A stretch of 64,000 nucleotides of DNA, from assembly GCF_021033825.1 (NCBI RefSeq), contig NZ_JAIFXZ010000005.1:1-64000 (forward strand), read 5' to 3'. Position 1 is the first letter of the stretch; each line of letters starts with the position of its first letter. Positions 36,114 through 43,670 of this stretch are shown piece by piece. The stretch is from Dietzia aurantiaca (GTDB taxonomy: Bacteria; Actinomycetota; Actinomycetes; Mycobacteriales; Mycobacteriaceae). Position numbers and translations under genes: made by a program. The notes under the pieces were generated by a model. That model was not told where the DNA came from, searched no databases, and was given only the letters and a program-made list of their open reading frames with translations.

Positions 36114-36294
36114 GAATTTCTCAGCCCTCACACGCTGTGGATAACTCCCTCCACACTGTGGATTACAAGAAAAGGGCGACGACGACGACCCCGCCGCAGG
36201 TCGGACGCTCGTCTGGTCGAACAGCACTCGAACTCCACCCGTGTTATTCATCCACAGTGTGGATAGAGCCTGTGGATAAGGGAGGATGGGCGGC

Positions 36295-36762
36295 ATGAGT
36301 GGTGGAGACGCGTCAGACGCCGGGCCGAAGGTCGCATCGTGGTCTCCGGGCGTGCTGTGGCCGGGCGTTCAGATCGTTATCGGCTTCGGCTTGGTGCTGG
36401 TGGGTCTCCTGCGTCAGGATCCCCTTGCGCTCCTGCTCACGGGCTTGGCCGCACTGATTCTCATCCCCACCGCGGTCTCACAGCTGCTGCGTCGGCCCCG
36501 CCTGGAAGTCGTGGACGGCTCGCTCGCGGTCAGGAAGCTGAGCGGCACGATCTTCGTCCCCAGGGAGGAGGTCGTGGAGGTGAGATCGCTGGGAGTGGCC
36601 CGGTGGGGTGCGCGGCAGCACCTCATGCGCCTGGAGTATGTGGATGACCGTGGGCGCGAGCAGCTCGACGTGTTCACTCGTCTGGATCTGGGCACGGATC
36701 CCCGGGATGTGGTGGAGACCCTGACCGGCCTCGGTTTCCGCGGCCGACCCACCGACGAGTGA
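36295..36762 (+). CDS. PH-domain membrane protein (Rv0010c-like)
   Basis: The 155-residue protein has two membrane spans (VLWPGVQIVIGFGLVLVGLL and PLALLLTGLAALILIPTAVSQLL) then a cytoplasmic PH-type domain with RLEVVDGSLAVRKLSG and TIFVPREEVVEVRSLGVARWG. Proteins of this kind sit between crgA and ppiA in mycobacteria (Rv0010c), on the opposite strand there. Function unknown. The start at 36295 has GGAGG ten bases upstream; an ATG at 36286 directly abuts that sequence. Three DnaA boxes lie within 50 bases of the start, so its transcription may respond to DnaA. Confidence 0.8.
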   Translation: MSGGDASDAGPKVASWSPGVLWPGVQIVIGFGLVLVGLLRQDPLALLLTGLAALILIPTAVSQLLRRPRLEVVDGSLAVRKLSGTIFVPREEVVEVRSLGVARWGARQHLMRLEYVDDRGREQLDVFTRLDLGTDPRDVVETLTGLGFRGRPTDE

Positions 36763-36795
36763 CGAGAGCCGACGCCGCGGAGTCGACGCCAGGGG

Positions 36796-37542
36796 TCAGA
36801 GGCCCGACAGGGCGGCCCCCGCGAGTTCGGAGAGCAGGGCCTGTGCGGAGAACCACGCCACGACGCCCAGCAACACGGCCACCACGAGGTAGCCGGTCCA
36901 CGAGGCGACCTCACGCCCCGCACGGCCGGTGCGGGAGGGCAGCAGGCGGGGCAGAACCACCAGGGCCAGCGCGGCGATCGCGCCCACGACCAGACCCCCG
37001 AGGTGGGCAGCGAGTGAGATCCCGGGGACGACGATGCTGATGCCGATGTTGAGGGCCAGCAGGACCGCGACCCCCTTGACGTCCAGCTTCATGGACATCG
37101 CGACGATCGCGTAGGCGCCCATGAGGCCGAAGATCGCGCCGGACGCGCCCGCGGTGAGGGCGACCGGGCTGAAATGTAGGACGGCGACGGAGCCACCGAT
37201 CGCCGAGATCAGGTAGAGCGCCAGAAACCGGAGATGTCCGATACTGCGCTCGATGCCGTAGCCCAGGATCCACAGCATGTACATGTTCAGAAGCAGGTGC
37301 ATGGGCCCGAAGTGCTGGAACGCGGAGGTGAGCAGCCGCCACCACTCGTCCCGGACCACCACCACGGGCGGGAAGAGCGCGGTGGCATCGAACAACGCCG
37401 AATGGTGGTTGTTCATGAAGCTGCGCGACTGGGCCACGGTCGCGAGATAGACGGCGAGGTTCGCGGTGATCAGCCACGCGGTGACGGGCTGGAGACGGAA
37501 GAAGCGTGCGATGGCGCCGCCGCGGCGGGTCTGGGTGCTCAT
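36796..37542 (-). CDS. Rhomboid-family intramembrane serine protease
   Basis: This 248-residue protein has six to seven membrane spans and the catalytic dyad of rhomboids: Ser134 in TAGASGAIFGLMGA and His180 in SLAAHLGGLVVG. The conserved HxxxN in MHLLLNMYML (His82, Asn86) and the WWRLLTSAFQHFGP region of loop 1 are also present. It cleaves membrane-protein substrates within the bilayer; the substrate is unknown. The gene is downstream of ppiA on the same strand but separated by ~100 bases containing a strong hairpin. It converges with the PH-domain gene. Confidence 0.93.
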   Translation of the reverse strand: MSTQTRRGGAIARFFRLQPVTAWLITANLAVYLATVAQSRSFMNNHHSALFDATALFPPVVVVRDEWWRLLTSAFQHFGPMHLLLNMYMLWILGYGIERSIGHLRFLALYLISAIGGSVAVLHFSPVALTAGASGAIFGLMGAYAIVAMSMKLDVKGVAVLLALNIGISIVVPGISLAAHLGGLVVGAIAALALVVLPRLLPSRTGRAGREVASWTGYLVVAVLLGVVAWFSAQALLSELAGAALSGL

Positions 37543-37585
37543 GATGTCCGGTCGCTCGGGTGCTGCAGGGCCCTGCGGATACGAC

Positions 37586-37623
37586 GGCGGCGCGGGCCCG
37601 GTCGAACCGGTTCCCGCGCCGCC
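37586..37623 (-). terminator. Terminator after ppiA
   Basis: GGCGGCGCGGG and CCCGCGCCGCC are perfect 11-base arms with a 16-base loop, between the ppiA stop and the rhomboid start. A second small stem (CTGACC/GGTCAG) lies nearer ppiA. No T-run. Confidence 0.55.
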
Positions 37624-37642
37624 GCCTGACCGCGGTGGTCAG

Positions 37643-38173
37643 TCAGGAGATCTCGATCGACTCGATCACGACGTCCTCGGTCGGGCGGTCCATCGCGCCC
37701 GTGCGGGTGGCCGCGATCTCGTCGACGACCTTCCGCGAGGCGTCGTCGGTGACCTTGCCGAAGATGGTGTGACGGTTGTTCAGGTGCGGGGTCTGGCCCA
37801 CGGTGATGAAGAACTGCGAACCGTTGGTGCCCGGCCCGGCGTTGGCCATGGCCAGCAGGTAGGGCTCGTTGAACTGGAGCTCGGGGTGGAACTCGTCCTT
37901 GAACTGGTAGCCCGGGCCGCCACGGCCGGTGCCGGTCGGGTCGCCGCCCTGGATCATGAAACCGGAGATGACGCGGTGGAAGATCGAGCCGTCGTAGAAC
38001 GGACCGGTCTTCTCGCCCTTGGCGTTGGCCTGCGCGTACTCCTTGGACCCGTCGGCCAGGCCGACGAAGTTGCCGACGGTCTCCGGGGCATGGTTGCCGA
38101 ACAGCTCGACGACGATGTCGCCACGGTTGGTGCGGATGGTTGCCTTCTGCGTTGCGATGCTCACGCTCCCCAT
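37643..38173 (-). CDS. ppiA: PpiA: cyclophilin-type peptidyl-prolyl isomerase
   Basis: The 176-residue protein is a single cyclophilin domain with FYDGSIFHRVISGFMIQGGDPTGTG, GYQFKDEFHPEL, LAMANAGPGTNGSQFFITVG and HTIFGKVTD; the catalytic Arg is in FHRV and the Gln/Phe of SQFFITV line the pocket. It speeds proline isomerisation during folding in the cytoplasm. No signal peptide. Either ATG at 38173 or GTG at 38164 could be the start. In mycobacteria ppiA (Rv0009) is likewise beside cwsA. Confidence 0.95.
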   Translation of the reverse strand: MGSVSIATQKATIRTNRGDIVVELFGNHAPETVGNFVGLADGSKEYAQANAKGEKTGPFYDGSIFHRVISGFMIQGGDPTGTGRGGPGYQFKDEFHPELQFNEPYLLAMANAGPGTNGSQFFITVGQTPHLNNRHTIFGKVTDDASRKVVDEIAATRTGAMDRPTEDVVIESIEIS

Positions 38174-38295
38174 CCTGCCACGCAGCGCAGACGCTCACCG
38201 CCGGAGACGCGATGAGAGCCCCACGTTCGCGGTGAGCAGGCCTTCGCCTCCTGATACTGGTGGTCGGTGTCGGACTGCTGTGCCACCATCGTCAT

Positions 38296-38982
38296 ATGAG
38301 CAAACGAAGCGATCGCGCTGCCGAACGTCGGGCCGTCAAGCAGGCCGAGAAGGACCTGAAGCTGGCCGGTACCGCCGCACGTAAGGCATTCGACCTGAAG
38401 GATCCCCGTTTCCTCGGCGAGGCCGCGGTGGCCGCCACCCGGGGTCCCGTCGGCCTCGCCCTCTTCGGCGCCAGCCGGGGCCTCCAGGTGGTGCGGGACC
38501 GTCGCGCCGAGCAGGCCGAACTCCTGGGCGAGCTGGCGGCGGACGCCAAGCAGCACGCCGACACGCTGCGCGAGAAGACGTCCGTCCTGGCGGCGCCGCC
38601 GCAGAAGCGGAGCCCACTGCGCCGATTCGCCCCGCTGTGGATCGCCGGACTCGCCGGCGGCGCCGCCATCGCGGGCGCGACCGCCTACTTCCTGCGCGAC
38701 CCGGGTGCTCCCTCCGCTGCGCCCACGCCCACGCCGGCCCCGACCCCCGCCCAGTCCCCCGCGGCTGGCAGCGCTGCGCCCGGCCCCGCCGCCGGATCCG
38801 CACCGCAGCCCGCCGAGGCCGCCGGCGACCCCGCGGAGCCCGCGACCGGGGAGGACGTGTCGATCGACGCGGCGGATCCGGAGGGCCCGGCCGATCAGCA
38901 GGCCGACACCTCACCGGCTGCCGGAAGCCCGATACCCGGCCCCGCCGCCGGATCGGCTCCCCAGCCGTCCGAGGACGAGTGA
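38296..38982 (+). CDS. cwsA: CwsA-like cell-wall synthesis membrane protein
   Basis: The 228-residue protein has a basic N-terminus, an amphipathic helix (ATRGPVGLALFGASRGLQVVRDRRAEQ), a coiled coil to ~100, one membrane span (PLWIAGLAGGAAIAGATAYFL) and a Pro/Ala-rich extracellular tail. This layout and the ppiA neighbour match mycobacterial CwsA (Rv0008c, 145 aa), which works with CrgA and Wag31 at growing poles. The tail holds two near-identical ~20-residue units (SPAAGS-GPAAGSAPQP). The call rests on layout, motif order and synteny, not strong identity. The GNAT gene start overlaps the stop (GTGA). Confidence 0.7.
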   Translation: MSKRSDRAAERRAVKQAEKDLKLAGTAARKAFDLKDPRFLGEAAVAATRGPVGLALFGASRGLQVVRDRRAEQAELLGELAADAKQHADTLREKTSVLAAPPQKRSPLRRFAPLWIAGLAGGAAIAGATAYFLRDPGAPSAAPTPTPAPTPAQSPAAGSAAPGPAAGSAPQPAEAAGDPAEPATGEDVSIDAADPEGPADQQADTSPAAGSPIPGPAAGSAPQPSEDE

Positions 38983-39461
38983 GCGAGGCACCACCGTCGG
39001 CCGAGACTCCCGAGCTGCGGGTAGCGGCCTCGGCGCTCGACCAGCTGGAACCGCTGGACGTCCACGCGCTGTACAAGCTGCGCGTGGACGTCTTCGTGGC
39101 GGAGCAGGACTGCCCCTATGCCGAGATCGACGAGGTTGACGCGGATCCGGCGACCACTCACCTGCTGGCGCGGGTCCCCGGCCGGGAGCGGTCGGAGCTC
39201 GCGGCCACCCTGCGCATCTACGGCACCGGCGAGGTCATGCATCTGGGCCGGGTGTGTACGGCTCCACAATGGCGCGGCCGCGGCGTGGCCGCGCGGCTCA
39301 TCCGGATGGGACTCGACCTGTGCGGCGGCCAGCCCGTCGAGATCGGCGCACAGGCGCACCTGCAGCCGTGGTACGAGCAGTTCGGCTTCGTGCGATCCGG
39401 GCCCGAATACCTCGATGGGCGGATCCCCCACGTTCCGATGCGGCGTGACCTCTTAGGATGA
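38979..39461 (+). CDS. GNAT-family N-acetyltransferase (ElaA-like)
   Basis: The protein has 160 residues, close to ElaA-type GNATs. The N-terminal ALYKLRVDVFVAEQDCPYAEID and the acetyl-CoA loop LGRVCTAPQWRGRGVAARLI are typical, as is the closing WYEQFGFVRSGPEYLDGRIPH. It transfers an acetyl group to an unidentified amine. The GTG start overlaps the cwsA stop by four bases, so translation is coupled; the next gene (trpB2) follows after ~40 bases. Confidence 0.85.
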   Translation: MSEAPPSAETPELRVAASALDQLEPLDVHALYKLRVDVFVAEQDCPYAEIDEVDADPATTHLLARVPGRERSELAATLRIYGTGEVMHLGRVCTAPQWRGRGVAARLIRMGLDLCGGQPVEIGAQAHLQPWYEQFGFVRSGPEYLDGRIPHVPMRRDLLG

Positions 39462-39500
39462 GGTGTAGATCACCCCTCCCACTCCATCCGAGGACCACAC

Positions 39501-40823
39501 ATGACGTCTGACGCCTCCGCAGGTTCGCTGGTCAAGGCACTTCTGCCCGAGAGCGAGATGCCGACCCACTGGTACAACATCCAGGCGGATCTCCCGGAGC
39601 CGATGGCTCCCCACCTGCACCCCGGTACCACGGAGCCGTTGGGGCCGGAGGATCTCGCGCCACTGTTCCCCATGGCGCTCATCGAGCAGGAGGTCACCGG
39701 CGAGCGGTACGTCGAGATCCCCGAGGCCGTCCAGGAGATCTACCGGCTGTGGCGCCCCGCGCCGCTGATCCGGGCCCGCCGGCTCGAGAAGGCGCTGGGC
39801 ACGTCCGCCCGGATCTACTACAAGTACGAGGGCACGAGCCCGGTCGGCTCGCACAAGCCCAACACCGCTGTCGCGCAGGCCTATTACAACGCCGCCGAGG
39901 GAATCACCAAGCTCACCACGGAGACCGGGGCCGGGCAGTGGGGCGCCTCGCTCGCGTTCGCCGGCCAGGCCTTCGGGATCGAGGTCGAGGTGTGGCAGGT
40001 CAAGGCCTCGTTCGAGTCCAAGCCGTACCGCCGCATGCTCATGGAGACCTTCGGTGCCTCGGTACACCCGAGCCCGTCAGATCTCACCGAGTCCGGGCGC
40101 GCCATGCTCGCCAAGGACCCCGAGACCCCGGGTTCGCTCGGTATGGCCGTGTCGGAGGCCGTCGAGGTCGCGGCCGGGGACCCGGAGGCCCGCTACTCGC
40201 TGGGCTCCGTGCTCAATCACGTGTGCCTGCACCAGACCGTGATAGGTGAGGAGGCCATCAAGCAGCTCGCGATGTTCGGCGAGGGCGCGCCGGACTACAT
40301 CTACGGTTGCGCCGGCGGCGGCTCCAACCTGGCCGGCCTCGCGTTCCCCTTCATCCGGGAGAACCTGGCCGGGGCCACGACCGAGATCATCGCCGTCGAG
40401 CCCTCCGCCTGCCCGTCGCTCACCGAGGGCGAGTTCCGCTATGACCACGGCGATGTGGCCGGGCTGACGCCCCTGATGAAGATGTACACCCTCGGTCAGG
40501 ACTTCGTGCCGGACCCCATCCATTCCGGTGGCCTGCGCTACCACGGCATGGCGCCGCTGGTCAGCCACGTCAAGCACCTGGGGCTGATCGACTCGATGGC
40601 GGTGGAGCAGAACGTTGCGTTCGAGGCGGGCGTCGAGTTCGCCAAGGCGGAAGGCGTCGTGCCCGCGCCCGAGTCGACCCACGCCATCGCCGGCGCGCTC
40701 GCCAAGGCCCGCGAGCACACCGGGGAGGCCGGCACCGGCCCGTCCATCGTGATCGGCCTGTCCGGCCACGGCTTCCTCGATCTACCCGCCTACCAGTCCT
40801 ACGTCCGCGGCGAACTGGGCTGA
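39501..40823 (+). CDS. TrpB2-type PLP-dependent tryptophan-synthase-beta homologue
   Basis: This 440-residue enzyme belongs to the TrpB2 subfamily, longer at the N-terminus than TrpB1. PLP lysine is in [11 protein letters not shown], with the ETGAGQWG loop and glycine-rich phosphate site [13 protein letters not shown]. TrpB2 enzymes can make tryptophan from indole and serine without the TrpA tunnel, perhaps for indole salvage, or act on other substrates such as phosphoserine. No trpA lies nearby. TAGGAT and TAGATC (39453-39470) are possible -10 elements; GAGGA precedes the ATG. Confidence 0.85.
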   Translation: MTSDASAGSLVKALLPESEMPTHWYNIQADLPEPMAPHLHPGTTEPLGPEDLAPLFPMALIEQEVTGERYVEIPEAVQEIYRLWRPAPLIRARRLEKALGTSARIYYKYEGTSPVGSHKPNTAVAQAYYNAAEGITKLTTETGAGQWGASLAFAGQAFGIEVEVWQVKASFESKPYRRMLMETFGASVHPSPSDLTESGRAMLAKDPETPGSLGMAVSEAVEVAAGDPEARYSLGSVLNHVCLHQTVIGEEAIKQLAMFGEGAPDYIYGCAGGGSNLAGLAFPFIRENLAGATTEIIAVEPSACPSLTEGEFRYDHGDVAGLTPLMKMYTLGQDFVPDPIHSGGLRYHGMAPLVSHVKHLGLIDSMAVEQNVAFEAGVEFAKAEGVVPAPESTHAIAGALAKAREHTGEAGTGPSIVIGLSGHGFLDLPAYQSYVRGELG

Positions 40824-40901
40824 CCCCCCCGCCAACATGGCGAACCGTCCGCTCGTCACCGTCGACCCACACCAGACGACCCACCCGAACAGGAGCACTT
40901 C

Positions 40902-41828
40902 ATGACATCGATCGACTTCACCGACCGCGTCGCGATCATCACCGGTGCCGGCGGCGGCCTCGGCCGCGCCTACGCCCTCGCCCTGGCCGAACGTGGCGCC
41001 AAGGTCGTCGTCAACGATCTCGGCGGCGACGTTCACGGCGGTGCCGGCGACTCCTCCCCCGCCCAGCTGGTCGTCAACGAGATCACCGCCGCCGGCGGCG
41101 AGGCGATCGTCGACGGCAGCGACATCACTGACGAGGCCGCCGTCCAGCAGATGGTCGCCACCGTCATGGACACCTGGGGCCGCATCGACGTCCTCATCAA
41201 CAACGCGGGCATCCTGCGCGACAAGTCCTTCGCCAAGATGGAGTCCGCCGACTTCCGCAAGGTCGTCGAGGTCCACCTCATGGGTTCGGTCAACTGCACC
41301 AGGGCCGTGTGGCCGCACATGGCCGAGGCCGGGTACGGCCGCATCCTCATGACCACCTCCACCTCCGGCATCTACGGCAACTTCGGCCAGTCCAACTACG
41401 CGGCCGCAAAGTCCGGTCTGGTCGGTCTGATGAACGTGCTCGCCATCGAGGGCGCCAAGAAGAACATCAAGGTCAATTCGATCGCCCCGACCGCCGCCAC
41501 CCGGATGACCGAGGACCTGCTGCCGCAGCGCGTGCTGGACATCATGGGCCCGGAGACCATCGCCCCCGGTGCCCTGTTCATGGTCAGCGACGACGCCCCC
41601 ACCAAGACGATCCTCGGCGCCGGCGCCGGCGTGTTCGCCGTCTCCCAGATGGTCGAGTCGCGCGGCGTCTACCTACCCGACGGAGCCCGCACCCCCGAGG
41701 TCGTGGCCGAGCGTTGGGCCGAGATCGCCGACATGAACGACGTCAACCCGCTCGAGTCAGCATTCGAGCAGACCTCGAAGTACGCGGCGCTGGCCGCGCG
41801 TGAGCTGGGCCTGCACCTGGAGAGCTGA
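40902..41828 (+). CDS. SDR of the multifunctional-enzyme (hydroxyacyl-CoA dehydrogenase) type
   Basis: The 308-residue SDR has the NAD-binding TGAGGGLGRAYALALAERGA followed by VVVNDLGGDVHGGAGDSSPAQ, a signature of the (3R)-hydroxyacyl-CoA dehydrogenase part of peroxisomal multifunctional enzyme 2. NNAGILRDKSFAKM and the catalytic Tyr/Lys in SNYAAAKSGLVGLMN are present. Such actinobacterial enzymes act in beta-oxidation of fatty acyl or steroid side-chain CoA esters. ACAGGAG precedes the ATG. The gene is followed by an 11-bp hairpin terminator. Confidence 0.85.
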   Translation: MTSIDFTDRVAIITGAGGGLGRAYALALAERGAKVVVNDLGGDVHGGAGDSSPAQLVVNEITAAGGEAIVDGSDITDEAAVQQMVATVMDTWGRIDVLINNAGILRDKSFAKMESADFRKVVEVHLMGSVNCTRAVWPHMAEAGYGRILMTTSTSGIYGNFGQSNYAAAKSGLVGLMNVLAIEGAKKNIKVNSIAPTAATRMTEDLLPQRVLDIMGPETIAPGALFMVSDDAPTKTILGAGAGVFAVSQMVESRGVYLPDGARTPEVVAERWAEIADMNDVNPLESAFEQTSKYAALAARELGLHLES

Positions 41829-41858
41829 CGTTCTCGAGCCTCCTCACCAGACCGCCGC

Positions 41859-41909
41859 GAGAGCGTCCCACCCGAAGCCGTCGACCGGCTGAGGGTCGGA
41901 CGCTCTCGT
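41859..41909 (+). terminator. Terminator after the MFE-type SDR gene
   Basis: CGAGAGCGTCC (41859-41869) and GGACGCTCTCG (41899-41909) form a perfect 11-bp stem, with a smaller nested stem AGCCG/CGGCT in the loop. It is followed by CTCCTCTGCT. Confidence 0.65.
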
Positions 41910-41993
41910 CGCCTCCTCTGCTGCCCGTACCGGTAATACGCTGCCCACCTGCGCCGGGGACATCGCCGCGGCCCCTCACGAGCGGGACACACC

Positions 41994-43661
41994 ATGGCCA
42001 CCACCTCACACGCAGCTCGCCTCCGCGGATTCGCGAGCTCGTTCCATCCCGCGGGCCTGACGTCGGCGCTGCTGTTCTTCGTCTGGTCGATGACGCCCTC
42101 ATTGCTCCCGCGGGCCTGGTTCCTCCAGGCCGTAGCGACCGGCATCAGCCTCGCCACCGGATACGGCCTCGGCTGCCTCGTCGCCTGGATCGTTCGTCTG
42201 TGCGGCTTCTCACCGCGCCTACCGGATCGTGTCCGACGGGCCGGCTGGTGGGCCCTCGCGGTGCTCACGGCGGTCGCGGTGCCGACGTTTCTCGTCCTGG
42301 GCTCATGGTGGCAACAGATCACCCGCGACCTGGCCGGCGTCGAGCGTATCGATCGAGCCGACTATCTGCTGATCCTCCCGCTCGCCGTGGTGGTGGCCAT
42401 CGCCATCCTCGCCGCCGCACGGGCGTTCCGCCGGGGCGCCGCCGCGCTCACCCGCCTGGGCTCTCGCTTCGTACCCGTCCGGGTGGCCCGGCTCCTCGCC
42501 GTGGTCCTGCTCGGAGTCCTCGCGTCCGTGTCGATCAACGGGGTCCTCCACAGGGGGATCATCAGCACCGCCGACAGGTCTGCGGCGGCGGCCGACCAGG
42601 GAACGGCTGAGGGTGTCGTCCAACCCTCGATACCCGAGCGTTCGGGGTCGCCGGCGTCGTTCCAGGCCTGGGAGAGCCTCGGCAGGGAGGGCCGCACGTT
42701 CGTCGCGGGCGGCCCGAGCGCCGAGCAGATCGCCGAGGTGACGGGTAGGCCGGCGGTGACCCCGATCCGGGTCTATGCCGGACACCAGGCCACCACGGAC
42801 ATCGAGGAGGCGGCCGCGTTGGTGGTCGACGAGCTCGAGCGCACCGGCGGTTTGGACCGGGAGGTCGTGGCGGTGGCCACCACGACCGGGCGAGGCTGGG
42901 TCAATGCCCGCGTGGCCACGGCGCTCGAGTACACGGCCGGCGGGGACTCGGCGATCGCCGCGATGCAGTACTCGTTCCTCCCGAGCCCGCTGTCCTTCCT
43001 GGCGGATCGTGAGTCGCCGCAGGTCGCCGGTCGGGCCCTGTTCGAGGCGGTGGAGCGGGCGATCAACGAGCGCCCGGCGTCCGATCGACCGAAGCTGGTG
43101 GTGTTCGGCGAGAGTCTCGGCTCGTTCGGCGGGCAGGCGGCGTTCAGCGGAGCACAGGATATGATCGCCCGCACCGACGGGGCACTGTGGGTGGGTACAC
43201 CCAACTTCTCGACGCAGTGGGCGCACATCACCGCGCATCGCGACCCGGGCTCCCCGGAACGACTACCGGTGATCGATCACGGTGAGCATGTACGCTTCGC
43301 CGCCTCCGGCGCGGACCTGGACCTGGGCGGCGCCCCGTGGTCCACACCGCGGGTCGTCTACTGGCAGCACGCGTCGGATCCCATCACCTGGTGGTCGCCC
43401 AGCCTGGTCCTCCAGCGTCCGGATTGGCTGCGCGAGCCCCTCGGCCCGGACCTCGATCCGGGTGTGCGGTGGATCCCCTTCGTGACGTTCTGGCAGGTCA
43501 CACTGGATATGGTGTTCTCCGCGGATGTGCCGGCCGGACACGGCCACACGTTCGGTCCGGACGCGGCGCAGATGTGGGCGGCGATCCTGAGCCCCGAGGG
43601 CTGGACCGAGGCCGACACGAGCCGGGTCCACACCACCGTGGCCGCCCTGGCCACCGGGTAG
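41994..43661 (+). CDS. Membrane alpha/beta-hydrolase (Abhydrolase_9-like)
   Basis: The 555-residue protein has four membrane spans in its first ~180 residues (SALLFFVWSMTPSLLPRAW, LGCLVAWIV, WWALAVLTAVAVPTFLVL, LLILPLAVVVAIAILAAA and a later VARLLAVVLLGVLASVS), then a large extracytoplasmic alpha/beta-hydrolase domain with the nucleophile elbow VVFGESLGSFGG and the unusual FMN-free YWQHASDPITWWSPSLV region. This arrangement matches actinobacterial Abhydrolase_9 proteins, whose substrate is unknown. The hydrolase is probably a lipase or esterase of the envelope. It converges on the ABC transporter gene. Confidence 0.75.
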   Translation: MATTSHAARLRGFASSFHPAGLTSALLFFVWSMTPSLLPRAWFLQAVATGISLATGYGLGCLVAWIVRLCGFSPRLPDRVRRAGWWALAVLTAVAVPTFLVLGSWWQQITRDLAGVERIDRADYLLILPLAVVVAIAILAAARAFRRGAAALTRLGSRFVPVRVARLLAVVLLGVLASVSINGVLHRGIISTADRSAAAADQGTAEGVVQPSIPERSGSPASFQAWESLGREGRTFVAGGPSAEQIAEVTGRPAVTPIRVYAGHQATTDIEEAAALVVDELERTGGLDREVVAVATTTGRGWVNARVATALEYTAGGDSAIAAMQYSFLPSPLSFLADRESPQVAGRALFEAVERAINERPASDRPKLVVFGESLGSFGGQAAFSGAQDMIARTDGALWVGTPNFSTQWAHITAHRDPGSPERLPVIDHGEHVRFAASGADLDLGGAPWSTPRVVYWQHASDPITWWSPSLVLQRPDWLREPLGPDLDPGVRWIPFVTFWQVTLDMVFSADVPAGHGHTFGPDAAQMWAAILSPEGWTEADTSRVHTTVAALATG

Positions 43662-43670
43662 CCGCGCGGC

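Larger units (their letters stand above)
35989..36279. other. Cluster of seven DnaA boxes
   Basis: Matches to TTATCCACA occur at 35989-35997 (+, perfect), 36001-36009 (+, one mismatch), 36136-36144 (-, perfect), 36157-36165 (-, one mismatch), 36248-36256 (+, one mismatch), 36258-36266 (-, one mismatch) and 36271-36279 (-, perfect). They lie in the ~310-bp non-coding gap between crgA and the PH-domain gene, which also holds two large hairpins and is AT-richer than its surroundings. The usual actinobacterial oriC is between dnaA and dnaN, not here. This could be an accessory DnaA-binding or titration site, a regulator of the PH-domain gene, or part of an atypical origin. Confidence 0.75.

Noticed and set aside
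35989-36279. Calling the DnaA-box cluster oriC outright
   Set aside because: dnaA and dnaN are not in the window and the expected origin is elsewhere; evidence supports only a DnaA-binding region.
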